Source of the DNA: Bradyrhizobiaceae bacterium
GTDB lineage: Bacteria; Bacteroidota; Ignavibacteria; Kapaibacteriales; Kapaibacteriaceae
NCBI GenBank assembly: GCA_024103135.1
Contig: JAGFIZ010000052.1
Location: forward strand, 1 to 54,634
Direction: 5' to 3'
DNA length: 54,634 bases
Shown: positions 10,113-18,906 of the stretch, in pieces
Layout of the letters: every line of letters starts with the position of its first letter
How positions within the stretch are numbered: position 1 is the first letter of the stretch
Made by a program: the position numbers and the translations under genes
Notes under the pieces: model-generated
What the model was told of the DNA's origin: nothing
What the model saw: only the letters and a program-made list of their open reading frames with translations
Database searches by the model: none

Positions 10113-10868
10113 CTACTTCAGGCGATGTCGTGCTATCTCGAACAGGATAATCCCTGCAGCTACCGAGGCGTTGAGCGATGCAACCTTGCCATGCATGGGG
10201 ATTTCCACGACGGTAGTGCAGGCTTCGATGACGCGCGGATGGAGTCCTTCACCTTCGCTGCCGATGACTACGGCAAGCGGACCCCCATACTCAACCTGGT
10301 CGTATCGCGATGGAGCTGGCGCTGCGGTGCCGACAACGTTCCAGCCCTGCTCACGTAGCTCGTTCAGGGTGTTGCTCACACGTTTGATCTTAGCAACAGG
10401 CAGGTGTTCGAGTGCACCGGCCGACGCTTTTACGGCCACCGGTGTAATGGGCGCGCTATAGTGCTCTGGCATTATCAACCCATAAGCACCAGCCCCTTCG
10501 GCACTGCGGGCAATGGCTCCGAGGTTGTGCGGATCCGTTATCCCGTCAAGCACTACGAGCAATGGATGCTCACTTGACGCAAGGGCTTCCTCGGTGAGCT
10601 GTGCAAGGCTGATAGGGGGCTTGGGTGGACGCAGAGCAATCACACCTTGGGCAGCATTCTTGTCGAGCTCAAGTTCACGCTCTAGATCGGCAAACTTGCG
10701 CTTGTCCATCGTTGCGAGTGGCACTCCGGCACGCTGTGCGGCAACGCGCATACGGTGGACATCGGCATCGTCCAATCCATAGACCACAAAGATTTTTTCA
10801 ATGGCCGTACCGGAAGCAATGGCTTCCATCACGGCGCGCTTGCCGGCTACATAACGGTTGTTAGCCAA
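10113..10868 (-). CDS. rlmB: SpoU-family 2'-O-ribose RNA methyltransferase (RlmB type)
   Basis: SAM-dependent ribose methyltransferase of the trefoil-knot (SPOUT) class. RlmB methylates G2251 of 23S rRNA. The ~75-residue N-terminal substrate-binding domain begins '[12 protein letters not shown]'. Motif 1 is '[19 protein letters not shown]', motif 2 '[12 protein letters not shown]' and motif 3 '[18 protein letters not shown]'. The 251-aa length matches RlmB. TrmH or other 2'-O-methylases share these motifs, but the N-terminal domain favours RlmB. The gene overlaps the end of kynU by 8 bases. Confidence 0.88.
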   Translation of the reverse strand: MANNRYVAGKRAVMEAIASGTAIEKIFVVYGLDDADVHRMRVAAQRAGVPLATMDKRKFADLERELELDKNAAQGVIALRPPKPPISLAQLTEEALASSEHPLLVVLDGITDPHNLGAIARSAEGAGAYGLIMPEHYSAPITPVAVKASAGALEHLPVAKIKRVSNTLNELREQGWNVVGTAAPAPSRYDQVEYGGPLAVVIGSEGEGLHPRVIEACTTVVEIPMHGKVASLNASVAAGIILFEIARHRLK

Positions 10869-12123
10869 GGATGTCTTTCAGAATAATGCCAAATCGTGCA
10901 ACATCGCAGAATGTATTGTACAATGGCACTGGTGCCATACGAATCACGTTGGGTGTACGCCAGTCTACCACAACGCCAGCAGCAATCAAGGCGTCAAAGA
11001 CATCCCTGCCACCGTGGTCAAACTGAATGGAAAGCTGTGCTCCCCTGTCCTTCGGGTTTGATGGCGTGATGATGCGCACATCGGTGCGGTCACCAATTGC
11101 GGTATTGACGACCCTTTCTGCAAAGCCAGTGAGCGCGTCGCGCTTCTCTCCGATACGTTCCATTCGTGCTTCGGAGAAGATCTGGAGTGAGGCAAGCTGT
11201 GCAGCCATGGACAGCACGGGAGCATTACTCAGCTGCCAGCCATCGGCACCGTACGAGGGTTCGAAGTCCGGCTTCATCTGGAAACGTGTTGATTCTTCAT
11301 TCCCCCACCAGCCAGCCAACCGTGGAAGGTCGGGTCTGTTGGCATGCCTGTCATGAACAAACACACCACCTACACCGCCAGGTCCGCTGTTGAGATACTT
11401 GTAACTGCACCACACGGCAAAGTCTGGTCCCCACTCATGCAACTGCAGATTCACATTACCAAAGGCATGAGCCAGATCAAAGCCAACGGATGCTCCAACG
11501 GCGTGGGCTTGCTTGGTGATCGTAGGAATGTCGAAGTACTGTCCGGTGTAGAAGTGGACACCGCTGAACATGACTAAGGCCAGTGTGTCAGCGTGTTGTT
11601 CTATGGCTTGTGCAATACGTGCGGCTGACAGTGTGTGCGTGCCATGATCAGGCGTGAGTTCGATAACGGCTTGCGCAGGGTCGAAACCATGCCACTGCGT
11701 CATGCTGCACACGGCATAGCGATCGGAAGGGAATTCCTGACCGACCATGAGGATTTTGAATCGCGTCTGTGTAGGCCGATAGAAGCTCACCATCATTGCA
11801 TGTAGGTTGGCCGTGAGCGAGTTCATCGCTACGACTTCCGTCTCCAGTGCACCGGCGATATGGGCAAGGTGGCTTCGTAGCTGACGGTGATAGGAGAACC
11901 ATGGACGTCGGCTATGCATGTGTCCTTCTACGCCCAGGTGTTGCCAGTCTTCGAGCTCTTCCATCACCATCCGCTCCGTTGCCTTGGGCATCAAGCCAAG
12001 TGAGTTCCCTGTGAAATAGATGGCTGGCGAACCGTTATGCAGCGGGAGGTGAAAGCGATCACGAAATGGTGCCAAAACGTCGGTGGCATCAAGCTCTTCG
12101 GCTTCTTGTACAAAGTGCGTCAT
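10861..12123 (-). CDS. kynU: Kynureninase
   Basis: PLP enzyme that cleaves kynurenine (or 3-hydroxykynurenine) to anthranilate (or 3-hydroxyanthranilate) and alanine, in tryptophan breakdown or NAD synthesis from tryptophan. Family features: 'YFTGNSLGLMPK' near the N-terminus, 'GFDLAHAFGN' for PLP contacts, and the Schiff-base Lys near 242 in 'WCSYKYLNSGPGGVGG'. The length of 420 aa is normal. No other kynurenine-pathway gene is in the window; the partner is rlmB. The ATG follows TAAGTTCG (one mismatch to TAnnTTTG) by only three bases, so the mRNA may be leaderless or nearly so. Confidence 0.92.
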   Translation of the reverse strand: MTHFVQEAEELDATDVLAPFRDRFHLPLHNGSPAIYFTGNSLGLMPKATERMVMEELEDWQHLGVEGHMHSRRPWFSYHRQLRSHLAHIAGALETEVVAMNSLTANLHAMMVSFYRPTQTRFKILMVGQEFPSDRYAVCSMTQWHGFDPAQAVIELTPDHGTHTLSAARIAQAIEQHADTLALVMFSGVHFYTGQYFDIPTITKQAHAVGASVGFDLAHAFGNVNLQLHEWGPDFAVWCSYKYLNSGPGGVGGVFVHDRHANRPDLPRLAGWWGNEESTRFQMKPDFEPSYGADGWQLSNAPVLSMAAQLASLQIFSEARMERIGEKRDALTGFAERVVNTAIGDRTDVRIITPSNPKDRGAQLSIQFDHGGRDVFDALIAAGVVVDWRTPNVIRMAPVPLYNTFCDVARFGIILKDILG

Positions 12124-12221
12124 AAGCGAACTTATATAATCGGACAGTTTTGATTTAATGCAGGGCGGTAAGAGTCAGCAAGAAAGTCCACTACTTGATT
12201 TTCAGCTTTTCTTCATGGATG

Positions 12222-12229
12222 TATCTTTG
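12222..12229 (+). promoter_or_regulatory. Candidate -7 element TATCTTTG, possible leaderless start
   Basis: Exact TAnnTTTG, three bases before the ATG at 12233. If used, transcription would begin at or next to that ATG. A TTG lies at 12195-12197, 24 bp upstream, slightly farther than the usual -33 spacing. Confidence 0.45.
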
Positions 12230-12232
12230 TTG

Positions 12233-12685
12233 ATGCTCACCGTTCGTGCCATGATCCTGATGAGTATTGCCGTGCTCATGCTCTCGGGTTGTTACAACTA
12301 CCTGGAGGTACCGCGTCCAATGTACATGCGGTGTCCAACGGAAAAGTCAAAGTATCTCAAACAAGCTGTAGAGATCTTCCAGCATAATGGGTACAATGTG
12401 ACGGAGCTCGACACGGCATCCGGACTCATCATGGTTCAGGATAGCGTCGACTCTGTTGCGTGGAGGTTTACGGCGCTAACTCGCACGTGGAAGGTGGAGT
12501 ATCTGACCGACAGTATTCGCGTGCAGGTGTGGAGCGTTAGCACGCGGAAGGACGGTAGCGATGTAAAGCAGACGTGGGACAAACGCTGGTCCGACGAAAT
12601 CGTCAAGGATTGGATGCGCCCCATCATGACGTCGCTTGAAAGTGCATGCGGCCTAGGTTCACCGCTCACGCCAAGTCCACGCTAA
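12233..12685 (+). CDS. Small lipoprotein of unknown function
   Basis: I do not recognise the family. The frame is open from 12158, but the chosen ATG at 12233 gives a short lipoprotein signal: a basic residue, the hydrophobic stretch 'MILMSIAVLML' and lipobox 'LSGC', followed by 'YNYLEVPRP'. The mature ~130 residues are soluble and mixed alpha/beta, with 'AVEIFQHNGYNVTELDTASGLIMVQD' and a Trp-rich second half. This resembles small lipoproteins in which one domain measures roughly 110 residues. The ATGs at 12215 and 12251 are alternatives. A -7 box sits at 12222-12229. The gene stands alone, divergent from kynU and convergent with the AtuA-like gene. Confidence 0.7.
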   Translation: MLTVRAMILMSIAVLMLSGCYNYLEVPRPMYMRCPTEKSKYLKQAVEIFQHNGYNVTELDTASGLIMVQDSVDSVAWRFTALTRTWKVEYLTDSIRVQVWSVSTRKDGSDVKQTWDKRWSDEIVKDWMRPIMTSLESACGLGSPLTPSPR

Positions 12686-12775
12686 CACCAACACAACATC
12701 CATTACTTCACCGACGAATGTTTGGGAAGGGGCTTTGTACCACGCGGTAAGTGGGAATGCCCATTCCTCGTGCTG

Positions 12776-13087
12776 TTATAACGTAACGTCCAGCTCCATC
12801 ATCAGCATTGCCGTAGCAATCGTCTTGCCTTGTGCGTCAAGCTTAAGACTTACCGTTCCCCCGCCACCAAGCGTGTTGTGGAGGACGAAGTTGACGGCCC
12901 ATAGATTCGGGAGTTCGTATCGTTCTACTTCGCCCAGACAAATACCTTCGAAATGCTTCTTGACCTTCTCGACCGTCAGATGGTCGCGCAAGATTGGGTA
13001 CCACTCTTCTTTGTAGGCAATCACGCCACAGTTGGCTGCATCACCTTTGTCACCTGACCGAGCGTGGGCAATGTCACTGAGTTTCAT
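12776..13087 (-). CDS. Stand-alone AtuA-like C-terminal domain protein
   Basis: 103 aa starting 'MKLSDIAHARSGDKGD', with 'NCGVIAY' and 'LPNLWAVNFVLHNTLGGGG'. This matches, from memory, the C-terminal ferredoxin-fold-like domain of AtuA-type proteins (acyclic terpene utilisation, formerly DUF1446), which in many genomes is a separate small protein. No biochemical role is settled for the lone domain. The frame extends to a TTG at 13117, but the ATG at 13087 fits the conserved family start. No larger AtuA partner or terpene/leucine catabolism genes lie near it here. The gap to panD (13088-13260) holds only the panD promoter candidate. Confidence 0.65.
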   Translation of the reverse strand: MKLSDIAHARSGDKGDAANCGVIAYKEEWYPILRDHLTVEKVKKHFEGICLGEVERYELPNLWAVNFVLHNTLGGGGTVSLKLDAQGKTIATAMLMMELDVTL

Positions 13088-13230
13088 AGCTGGCACATGA
13101 AGTTGGGGTTGAATCAAGTCCGTCGAATCAAGACCTAGGAACGTTATGACCTTGGACGGACGTGCAAGTTAACCAACCACGTGATACGTCTGAACCAGTT
13201 CAACAGTAGGGTGCAGTGCAAACTAATCCC

Positions 13231-13238
13231 TAAATTTG
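13231..13238 (+). promoter_or_regulatory. panD: Candidate -7 element TAAATTTG for the panD cluster
   Basis: Exact TAnnTTTG, 22 bases before the panD ATG at 13261, in an otherwise gene-free stretch. It probably drives the rightward cluster from panD onward. Confidence 0.5.
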
Positions 13239-13260
13239 CTGTCTACACGGAGTACCCGCT

Positions 13261-13656
13261 ATGCAAAGAATCATGTTCAAGAGTAAGCTGCACAGGGCGC
13301 GCATTACGCAAGCCGAGTTGTACTATGAGGGCAGTCTTACGATCGACCAAGACCTCATGGAGGCGGCGGACATCATGGCGTATGAAAAGGTGAGCGTTGT
13401 CAACATCAACAATGGTGAGCGCTTCGAGACCTACGTCATCCCTGGCAAGCGTGGCTCACGTGACATCTGTGTGAATGGTGCAGCCGCACGCAAGGGACAG
13501 ATTGGCGATGAGATCATCATCATCACCTATACCACCGTCCCGGATCCACAGACTGCACGTTGGGAACCCACAGTAGTGCTGCTCGACAAGCACAATCAGA
13601 TCGTGAGCATCAGCCACGATGTTGAAGCATACACCAAGGTGCCACGCGACAACTAA
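13261..13656 (+). CDS. panD: Aspartate 1-decarboxylase proenzyme
   Basis: Makes beta-alanine from aspartate for pantothenate and CoA synthesis. The protein is made as a proenzyme that cuts itself between Gly24 and Ser25 (in 'LYYEGS'), turning the Ser into the pyruvoyl cofactor. 'FKSKLHRARITQAEL' at the N-terminus, 'YEKVSVVNINNGERFETY' and 'GSRDICVNGAAARKGQ' are family hallmarks, and 131 aa is the expected length. The stop overlaps the start of the next gene (TAATG). Confidence 0.95.
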   Translation: MQRIMFKSKLHRARITQAELYYEGSLTIDQDLMEAADIMAYEKVSVVNINNGERFETYVIPGKRGSRDICVNGAAARKGQIGDEIIIITYTTVPDPQTARWEPTVVLLDKHNQIVSISHDVEAYTKVPRDN

Positions 13657-14408
13657 TGCGCAACCTTGCTGTTTGCATACTCGCTGCCGGCAAGGGCAAG
13701 CGTATGGGTAACCCCGACCTTGCTAAGGTGCTTACTCCCCTTGCTGGACGTCCACTCCTGGGCTACGTCCTCGAAACCGCAGCCAAACTCGACCCCAGCA
13801 CTACTGTAGTCATCGCCGGTCACCAACGCGAAGCCGTTTCCTCCTACACGCTCTCCCAAGCCCCCTCAACGCTGATAGCCATACAGGATCAGCAACTGGG
13901 TACGGGACATGCCGTGATGCAGACGCGGTCAATGTTGGCTGATTCGGATTCCGACGTGATCATACTTTCTGGTGATGTGCCGCTGCTTCGGTCCACCACC
14001 TTACAGCATGTTGTACACGAGCATCAACGGTCGGGTGCAGCGTTGACCGTGCTTACGACGCGCGTAGCCGATCCCACGGGATACGGTCGCATCGTTCGCA
14101 ATGCCGATGCATCGCTGGCCGAGATTGTCGAGCATAAGGATGCTACGCCGGAGCAACTCGCAATCACCGAGATCAACTCGGGCATCTACGTGGTTCATAG
14201 TGCCGTGCTCTTTTCGGCATTGGATCAGTTGAAGAATAACAATGCTCAAGGCGAGTACTATCTCACCGACATCGTCGGCATTCTCCTGTCCGAAGGACAT
14301 CGCGTCGAGGCCGTGATCACTCCTGATTCTACCGAAGTACACGGAATCAACAATCCGACCGATCTGGAACGTGCTGCCGCAATCCTTGAGGAAAGAGTGA
14401 GCGTATGA
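13656..14408 (+). CDS. Sugar nucleotidyltransferase, GlmU N-terminal domain only
   Basis: 250 aa of the nucleotide-diphospho-sugar transferase fold. The signature 'LAAGKGKRM' (residues 9-17) is followed by a Lys in 'LAKVLTPLAGRP'. 'QDQQLGTGHAV', 'VIILSGDVPLL' and 'INSGIYV' match the uridylyltransferase half of GlmU, which makes UDP-GlcNAc from GlcNAc-1-P. The left-handed beta-helix acetyltransferase half of full-length GlmU is absent, so the acetylation step, if needed, is done elsewhere. The true substrate could also be another sugar phosphate. It is coupled to panD (TAATG) and to the next gene (ATGA). Confidence 0.82.
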   Translation: MRNLAVCILAAGKGKRMGNPDLAKVLTPLAGRPLLGYVLETAAKLDPSTTVVIAGHQREAVSSYTLSQAPSTLIAIQDQQLGTGHAVMQTRSMLADSDSDVIILSGDVPLLRSTTLQHVVHEHQRSGAALTVLTTRVADPTGYGRIVRNADASLAEIVEHKDATPEQLAITEINSGIYVVHSAVLFSALDQLKNNNAQGEYYLTDIVGILLSEGHRVEAVITPDSTEVHGINNPTDLERAAAILEERVSV

Positions 14409-14818
14409 TAACGAACGTCGACCACCTGGGGATTGCCGTAGCCGATCTAGACAAGGCAATGGACACGTGGGGACGCCTTCTGGGCATCACGGAGTGGCAT
14501 CGAGAGCAGGTTGCCGACCAAGGCGTGGAGATTGCTTCATGTCTCATCGGCAACGTCCGCATTGAGCTCACCGCTGCAACAACTTCATCGTCACCCATTG
14601 CTCGATTCATCGAGAAGCGTGGCGAAGGCATTCACCATGTTGCCCTGAGGTCGGACAGTCTGACCGATGATTTGCAGGAAGCTGCCGACAAAGGATTTAC
14701 GCTTATCGACAAATCACCTCGGCATGGTGCGCACAATATGATGATCGCCTTCCTCCACCCTGCAAGTACGGGTGGGGTGTTGGTGGAATACTGCACACCA
14801 CGGACCGACCAGGAATAA
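14405..14818 (+). CDS. mce: Methylmalonyl-CoA epimerase
   Basis: Interconverts (R)- and (S)-methylmalonyl-CoA, linking propionyl-CoA and odd-chain or branched carbon to succinyl-CoA. The vicinal-oxygen-chelate fold is seen as two repeats. Metal ligands are likely His7 ('NVDHLGIAV'), a His at 77/78 ('GIHHVALR') and Glu128 ('GVLVEYC'). 137 aa is typical. It starts in the stop of the nucleotidyltransferase gene (ATGA). No mutase genes are in the window. Confidence 0.92.
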   Translation: MITNVDHLGIAVADLDKAMDTWGRLLGITEWHREQVADQGVEIASCLIGNVRIELTAATTSSSPIARFIEKRGEGIHHVALRSDSLTDDLQEAADKGFTLIDKSPRHGAHNMMIAFLHPASTGGVLVEYCTPRTDQE

Positions 14819-14832
14819 CAGAAGGAATTTGC

Positions 14833-15453
14833 ATGGCACAGCTCACGCTATTACGACATGGTCAGTCACAGTGGAATCTTGAGAATCGGTTTACCGGCTG
14901 GGTCGACGTAGACCTCTCTCCACTAGGCGAAGAAGAAGCCCGGAAGGCTGGTCTGCTGCTTGCGGGAATTCCGGTGGACGTCGTCTTCACGTCCGTCCTA
15001 ACACGTGCCATGCGTACGGCCGAGATTGCCATGAATGCTGCTGGCATCAGCAACGTACCTATTCATCGTGATCAGGCGTTGAATGAACGACACTACGGCG
15101 ATCTTCAAGGACTAAACAAGGCCGAAACAGCAGAAAAGTATGGAGCCGATATGGTCCACCAGTGGCGTCGGTCATACAACATTCCACCACCCAATGGTGA
15201 ATCGTTGGAGATGACGCAGCAGCGTGTAGCCCCCTACTATTTGTCGCATATCAAGCCCTTGCTCCAACAAGGGACCAACGTACTCGTCGTGGCTCACGGC
15301 AACTCTCTCCGTGCACTCATCATGTTTGTAGAACAACTCACACCCGAGCAGATTCTACAGACGGAAGTTGCAACTGGAGTCCCCATCACCTACCAGTTAG
15401 ACAATGACCTTACGATCCTTAGCAAGAAGATCCTTGCTCCTCACGACAGTTAA
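14833..15453 (+). CDS. gpmA: 2,3-bisphosphoglycerate-dependent phosphoglycerate mutase
   Basis: Glycolytic enzyme interconverting 3- and 2-phosphoglycerate. The phosphohistidine motif 'LLRHGQSQWNLENRFTGW' has catalytic His9. 'ALNERHYGDLQGLNK' is the second conserved block and 'VVAHGNSLRALI' carries the second catalytic His. At 206 aa it is the short bacterial form. A clear ribosome site (AGAAGGA) lies 7 bases before the ATG. The last 50 bases overlap the start of the following TldD-like gene. Confidence 0.93.
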   Translation: MAQLTLLRHGQSQWNLENRFTGWVDVDLSPLGEEEARKAGLLLAGIPVDVVFTSVLTRAMRTAEIAMNAAGISNVPIHRDQALNERHYGDLQGLNKAETAEKYGADMVHQWRRSYNIPPPNGESLEMTQQRVAPYYLSHIKPLLQQGTNVLVVAHGNSLRALIMFVEQLTPEQILQTEVATGVPITYQLDNDLTILSKKILAPHDS

Positions 15454-17131
15454 CGTCGGCCTACTCCTACTCTCACCACAAGCATTTTCGGCTACCACCG
15501 ATGCTCTGCTCGAGTCAATGAAGGCAGAGATGGGTCGGTCTTTATCGAAGATGTCAACAGCTACGCCACCGGTCTACTACCTGTCGTACGGTGTTACGGA
15601 AAACACCTCGACAAACGTAAAGGCATCGATGGGCAAACTCGTCAGCGATGTTCACGATCAGCGCCGGGTGCTCGACGTAGACCTTCGTGTTGGTTCGCAT
15701 CAGCTAGACAATACCCACAGCATTCGTGGTGTAGCATTCGAGCTAGGAAGGGGCACACGAGGCGTCGAACTCCCGATTGGTAACGACGAGCTTGCCTTGC
15801 GAACGGTGATCTGGCGGGCTACCGACAAGGCCTATCGTTCGGCGGCAGAGCGCTATGAAAAGGTTGTCACCAACCTTCAGGTGAAGGTGAAGGAAGAAGA
15901 TACCAGTGCCGACATGTCGGTAGAAAAGGCACTGCAGTATGTGCAGGACACACCTGAATTCACGTTCAACACCCAACGGTGGCGCGAACAAGTGCGTGCC
16001 ATCTCTGCCGTGTTTGCTAACAGTCCACACATCTACAGTGGTACGGCCAGCATCTGGTCGCGCTTCATCGTCAAACGTTTTGTTACCAGCGAAGGCACCG
16101 TCGTCCGCAGCTACGAACCAATCGTACAACTTATGGTGTCATGCATGACCAAGGCATCGGACGGGATGACGTTACCGTTGTACCGCAGCTACACGGCATT
16201 CTCGGAGTCAGGTCTGCCGCCGCTCGACACGCTCTTAAAACATGCCAAGGAGATTCGTGACCTGGCAATCAAGCTTCGTGTGGCACCATTGGCAGAAACC
16301 TTTACAGGCCCAGCCATCCTCACCGGAAGAGCAAGTGGCGTGTTCTTCCACGAAATCTTCGGTCATCGCGTAGAGGGTCACCGTCAGAAGGACGTGAACA
16401 GCAGCCAGACCTTCAAGAACTTCCTCAACAAACAAATCCTTCCTGACTTCATCAGCGTCACCTTCGATCCTCACAAACGATCACTTGGCGGTGAAGATCT
16501 TGTTGGTGCATATCAGGTGGATGATGAGGGAGTTGCTGCCCAGCGTGTGGTGGCCGTTGAGAACGGCATCTTCAAGAGTTTCCTCATGGGTCGCTCGCCC
16601 ATTGAACATTTTCCGAATAGCAATGGTCATGGCCGACGTCAAGCTGGCTACAAGTGCGTTGCTCGTCAGAGTAACCTGATCGTATCCGCGTCGAAAACCG
16701 TCAGCGTGCAACGCCTGCACGACATGCTTCGCGAAGAATGCAAGAAACAGAACAAGGAGTACGGTCTCCTTTTCGATGATATCGAAGGGGGCTTTACCTT
16801 TACGGGGCGGACAATTCCCAATGCCTTCAACGTATTGCCGCTGGTAGTCTACAAGGTCTATGCCGATGGCAGACCAGATGAGCTGGTTCGTGGTGTAGAC
16901 CTCATCGGCACGCCACTTACTACCTTCAACAACATCGTAGCTGCTGCCGATGACACAGGCGTCTTCAACGGTGTCTGTGGCGCTGAAAGCGGTGGCGTAC
17001 CAGTAAGTGCAAGCTCGCCATCCCTGCTCATCAGCACCATCGAAGTACAGAAGAAACAAAAGTCACAGGCCAAGCCACCAGTGCTGGATGCACCCTCAGT
17101 TCAATCACCATCAACAGGACAGCGCCCATGA
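15404..17131 (+). CDS. TldD-like zinc metallopeptidase with signal peptide
   Basis: 575 aa of the TldD/PmbA family. The zinc motif HEIFGH is at residues 316-321. The C-terminal 'VCGAESGGVPVSASSPSLL' holds the Cys that is the third zinc ligand in TldD. E. coli TldD is cytoplasmic, pairs with TldE (PmbA), and trims peptides such as microcin B17 precursor and CcdA. Unlike that protein, this one begins with a good Sec signal (RSLARRSLLL, then a hydrophobic core ending LSPQAFSA), so it is probably periplasmic. The ATG at 15404 overlaps gpmA by 50 bases; the later TTG at 15434 would lose the basic n-region. It is coupled to the non-catalytic paralogue downstream. Confidence 0.85.
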   Translation: MTLRSLARRSLLLTTVNVGLLLLSPQAFSATTDALLESMKAEMGRSLSKMSTATPPVYYLSYGVTENTSTNVKASMGKLVSDVHDQRRVLDVDLRVGSHQLDNTHSIRGVAFELGRGTRGVELPIGNDELALRTVIWRATDKAYRSAAERYEKVVTNLQVKVKEEDTSADMSVEKALQYVQDTPEFTFNTQRWREQVRAISAVFANSPHIYSGTASIWSRFIVKRFVTSEGTVVRSYEPIVQLMVSCMTKASDGMTLPLYRSYTAFSESGLPPLDTLLKHAKEIRDLAIKLRVAPLAETFTGPAILTGRASGVFFHEIFGHRVEGHRQKDVNSSQTFKNFLNKQILPDFISVTFDPHKRSLGGEDLVGAYQVDDEGVAAQRVVAVENGIFKSFLMGRSPIEHFPNSNGHGRRQAGYKCVARQSNLIVSASKTVSVQRLHDMLREECKKQNKEYGLLFDDIEGGFTFTGRTIPNAFNVLPLVVYKVYADGRPDELVRGVDLIGTPLTTFNNIVAAADDTGVFNGVCGAESGGVPVSASSPSLLISTIEVQKKQKSQAKPPVLDAPSVQSPSTGQRP

Positions 17132-18906
17132 TTGCCAGTTCGAAGTTTGTCCTCACTGCCTGTGTGATTGCAGGAATGCTCTCCAGTCTACGTGTTACGG
17201 CTGCTACCGACCGTTCCGAATTGTTTCGTGCAATGGACGATGAGGTACTACGCGCCATGACCGATCTGGCGATAGGCGACCTGCCTAGGCCGTACCATAT
17301 CGAAGCACGACTGACCTTTGTCAACCGCCTTGGTGGTCATGCGTCGCTGGGGTCGATCGAGAACATCGACAGCACACGCGTCAACACGCTCAGTGTCCGC
17401 GTTCGCGTTGGTACACCACAGTTCGACAACACCAATTTCTTTGATGTCAGTCTTGGCTTCTTTGGAAGTGCAGATGACGAAGAACCCTTTACCAACAGAG
17501 TTGTACCACTTGAACTTGACTACGCCACCCTACGCCGCGAGCTATGGCTTGCTCTGGATGCTTGCTACAAACAAAGCGTAGAGGTCTATGCCAAGAAGCA
17601 GGCATCGATCAAGAATAGGACTCGGTCAGACACAACCTGGGACTACTACTTTCAGGGTCCGAACACCGAGGTCGACACGTCGGTAGCATCGCTCCGTGCT
17701 TCGGCACAAACCTTCAAGAGTACGCTCGAGGCCGTAAGCGGTGAGTTCAAGCATGCCCCCTTCATCCAGGCAGCACGAGTGACGATGGAGTTCATGCCCG
17801 AGGAGCAGCTATACGTCACCAGCGAGGGCAGACGTGCGCACAAGTTCGAAGCATTTACTGGCTTCGAGATTACGGCAACCACACAAGCCCTAGATGGAAT
17901 GCCCATCAGTGATTCGTATGCTGCGTACTCCATAGCCCCCTCCGATCTCCCATCGGTTGACTCACTAAAAAGCGCCGCGCGTGCAATGATTGCTCGGCTG
18001 AAGAAGCAGACTACGGCATCAAGGATGGAAGCGTATAGCGGACCCGTTCTCTTTGTTGGTCAGGCAGCTGCGGAACTCGTCGCTCAACAGTTTGCGCCAT
18101 ACCTGGTATCGCAACGCACGCAGGCAAGTGAGGCAGGTGCAAGCGTAGGCAACAACGCCTTGATGGCTTTCCAGAACAAAATCGGTGCGCGAGTCCTGCC
18201 GGAGTTTCTGTCAGTCCGTGCAGAACCCTCGCTGTCGGAGCTCAATGGAACTCCTGTGGCCGGGCACTTCACGGTGGATGATGAAGGATATCGTGCAGAA
18301 GACCTGCAACTTGTGGACAAGGGGTATTTGCGGACGCTGTTTGCGTCGAGAGTACCAACCAAACGAATCAAGGGTTCGAACGGACACTCTCGCAACGGTG
18401 CAGCGATGCTTGACGTGGTGCGAGTACAGTGCGAAGATTCCGATCGTGAAGAGTCAACCAAGGACCTGATCGAACGTCTCTTACAACTCGTGAAGGATCG
18501 CGAACTTGAGTATGGCATCATCGTCAACCTTGTACAGGACAGGAATCTGTTGATGACGGGGCTCTTCCCTATCATGCTGAATGACCTCCCCTTCCCATCG
18601 GGACAAGGGACGGTGCCGTTGATCAGCGTTGAGAAAATCTATCCTGACGGTCGGCGCGAACCCGTTCGCGGCGTCGAAGCAGCTGGGTTTTCACCAGGCA
18701 CGTTCAAGGACATTCTTGCAGTTGGCACAGCGCCCACCGTTCACAACTACCTTGCGCCTTCAGTCGTACCTGGGTACATCTCCGGTGGATCTGGTTATTC
18801 CATTGCAACCATCATCACACCTGACCTGTTGTTTGAAGATGTGGAGATCAGACCACTTGAGTCTGACCTCCCCAAACTTCCAATGGTGGAAAGCCCCCTC
18901 AATTAG
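17128..18906 (+). CDS. TldE/PmbA-like non-catalytic partner with signal peptide
   Basis: 592 aa, a distant paralogue of the preceding TldD-like protein over its whole length: compare 'HFTVDDEGYRAEDLQLVDKG' here with 'YQVDDEGVAAQRVVAVENG' there. Where the partner has HEIFGH this one reads 'ELVAQQFAPYLV', and the C-terminal zinc Cys is also missing, so it should not bind the catalytic metal. In known systems the TldE/PmbA half is the inactive partner of a heterodimer, which fits. It too starts with a signal peptide (SSKFVLTACVIAGMLSSLRVTAA). It starts in the stop of the upstream gene (ATGA) and overlaps the convergent TonB receptor gene by 4 bases. Confidence 0.82.
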   Translation: MIASSKFVLTACVIAGMLSSLRVTAATDRSELFRAMDDEVLRAMTDLAIGDLPRPYHIEARLTFVNRLGGHASLGSIENIDSTRVNTLSVRVRVGTPQFDNTNFFDVSLGFFGSADDEEPFTNRVVPLELDYATLRRELWLALDACYKQSVEVYAKKQASIKNRTRSDTTWDYYFQGPNTEVDTSVASLRASAQTFKSTLEAVSGEFKHAPFIQAARVTMEFMPEEQLYVTSEGRRAHKFEAFTGFEITATTQALDGMPISDSYAAYSIAPSDLPSVDSLKSAARAMIARLKKQTTASRMEAYSGPVLFVGQAAAELVAQQFAPYLVSQRTQASEAGASVGNNALMAFQNKIGARVLPEFLSVRAEPSLSELNGTPVAGHFTVDDEGYRAEDLQLVDKGYLRTLFASRVPTKRIKGSNGHSRNGAAMLDVVRVQCEDSDREESTKDLIERLLQLVKDRELEYGIIVNLVQDRNLLMTGLFPIMLNDLPFPSGQGTVPLISVEKIYPDGRREPVRGVEAAGFSPGTFKDILAVGTAPTVHNYLAPSVVPGYISGGSGYSIATIITPDLLFEDVEIRPLESDLPKLPMVESPLN

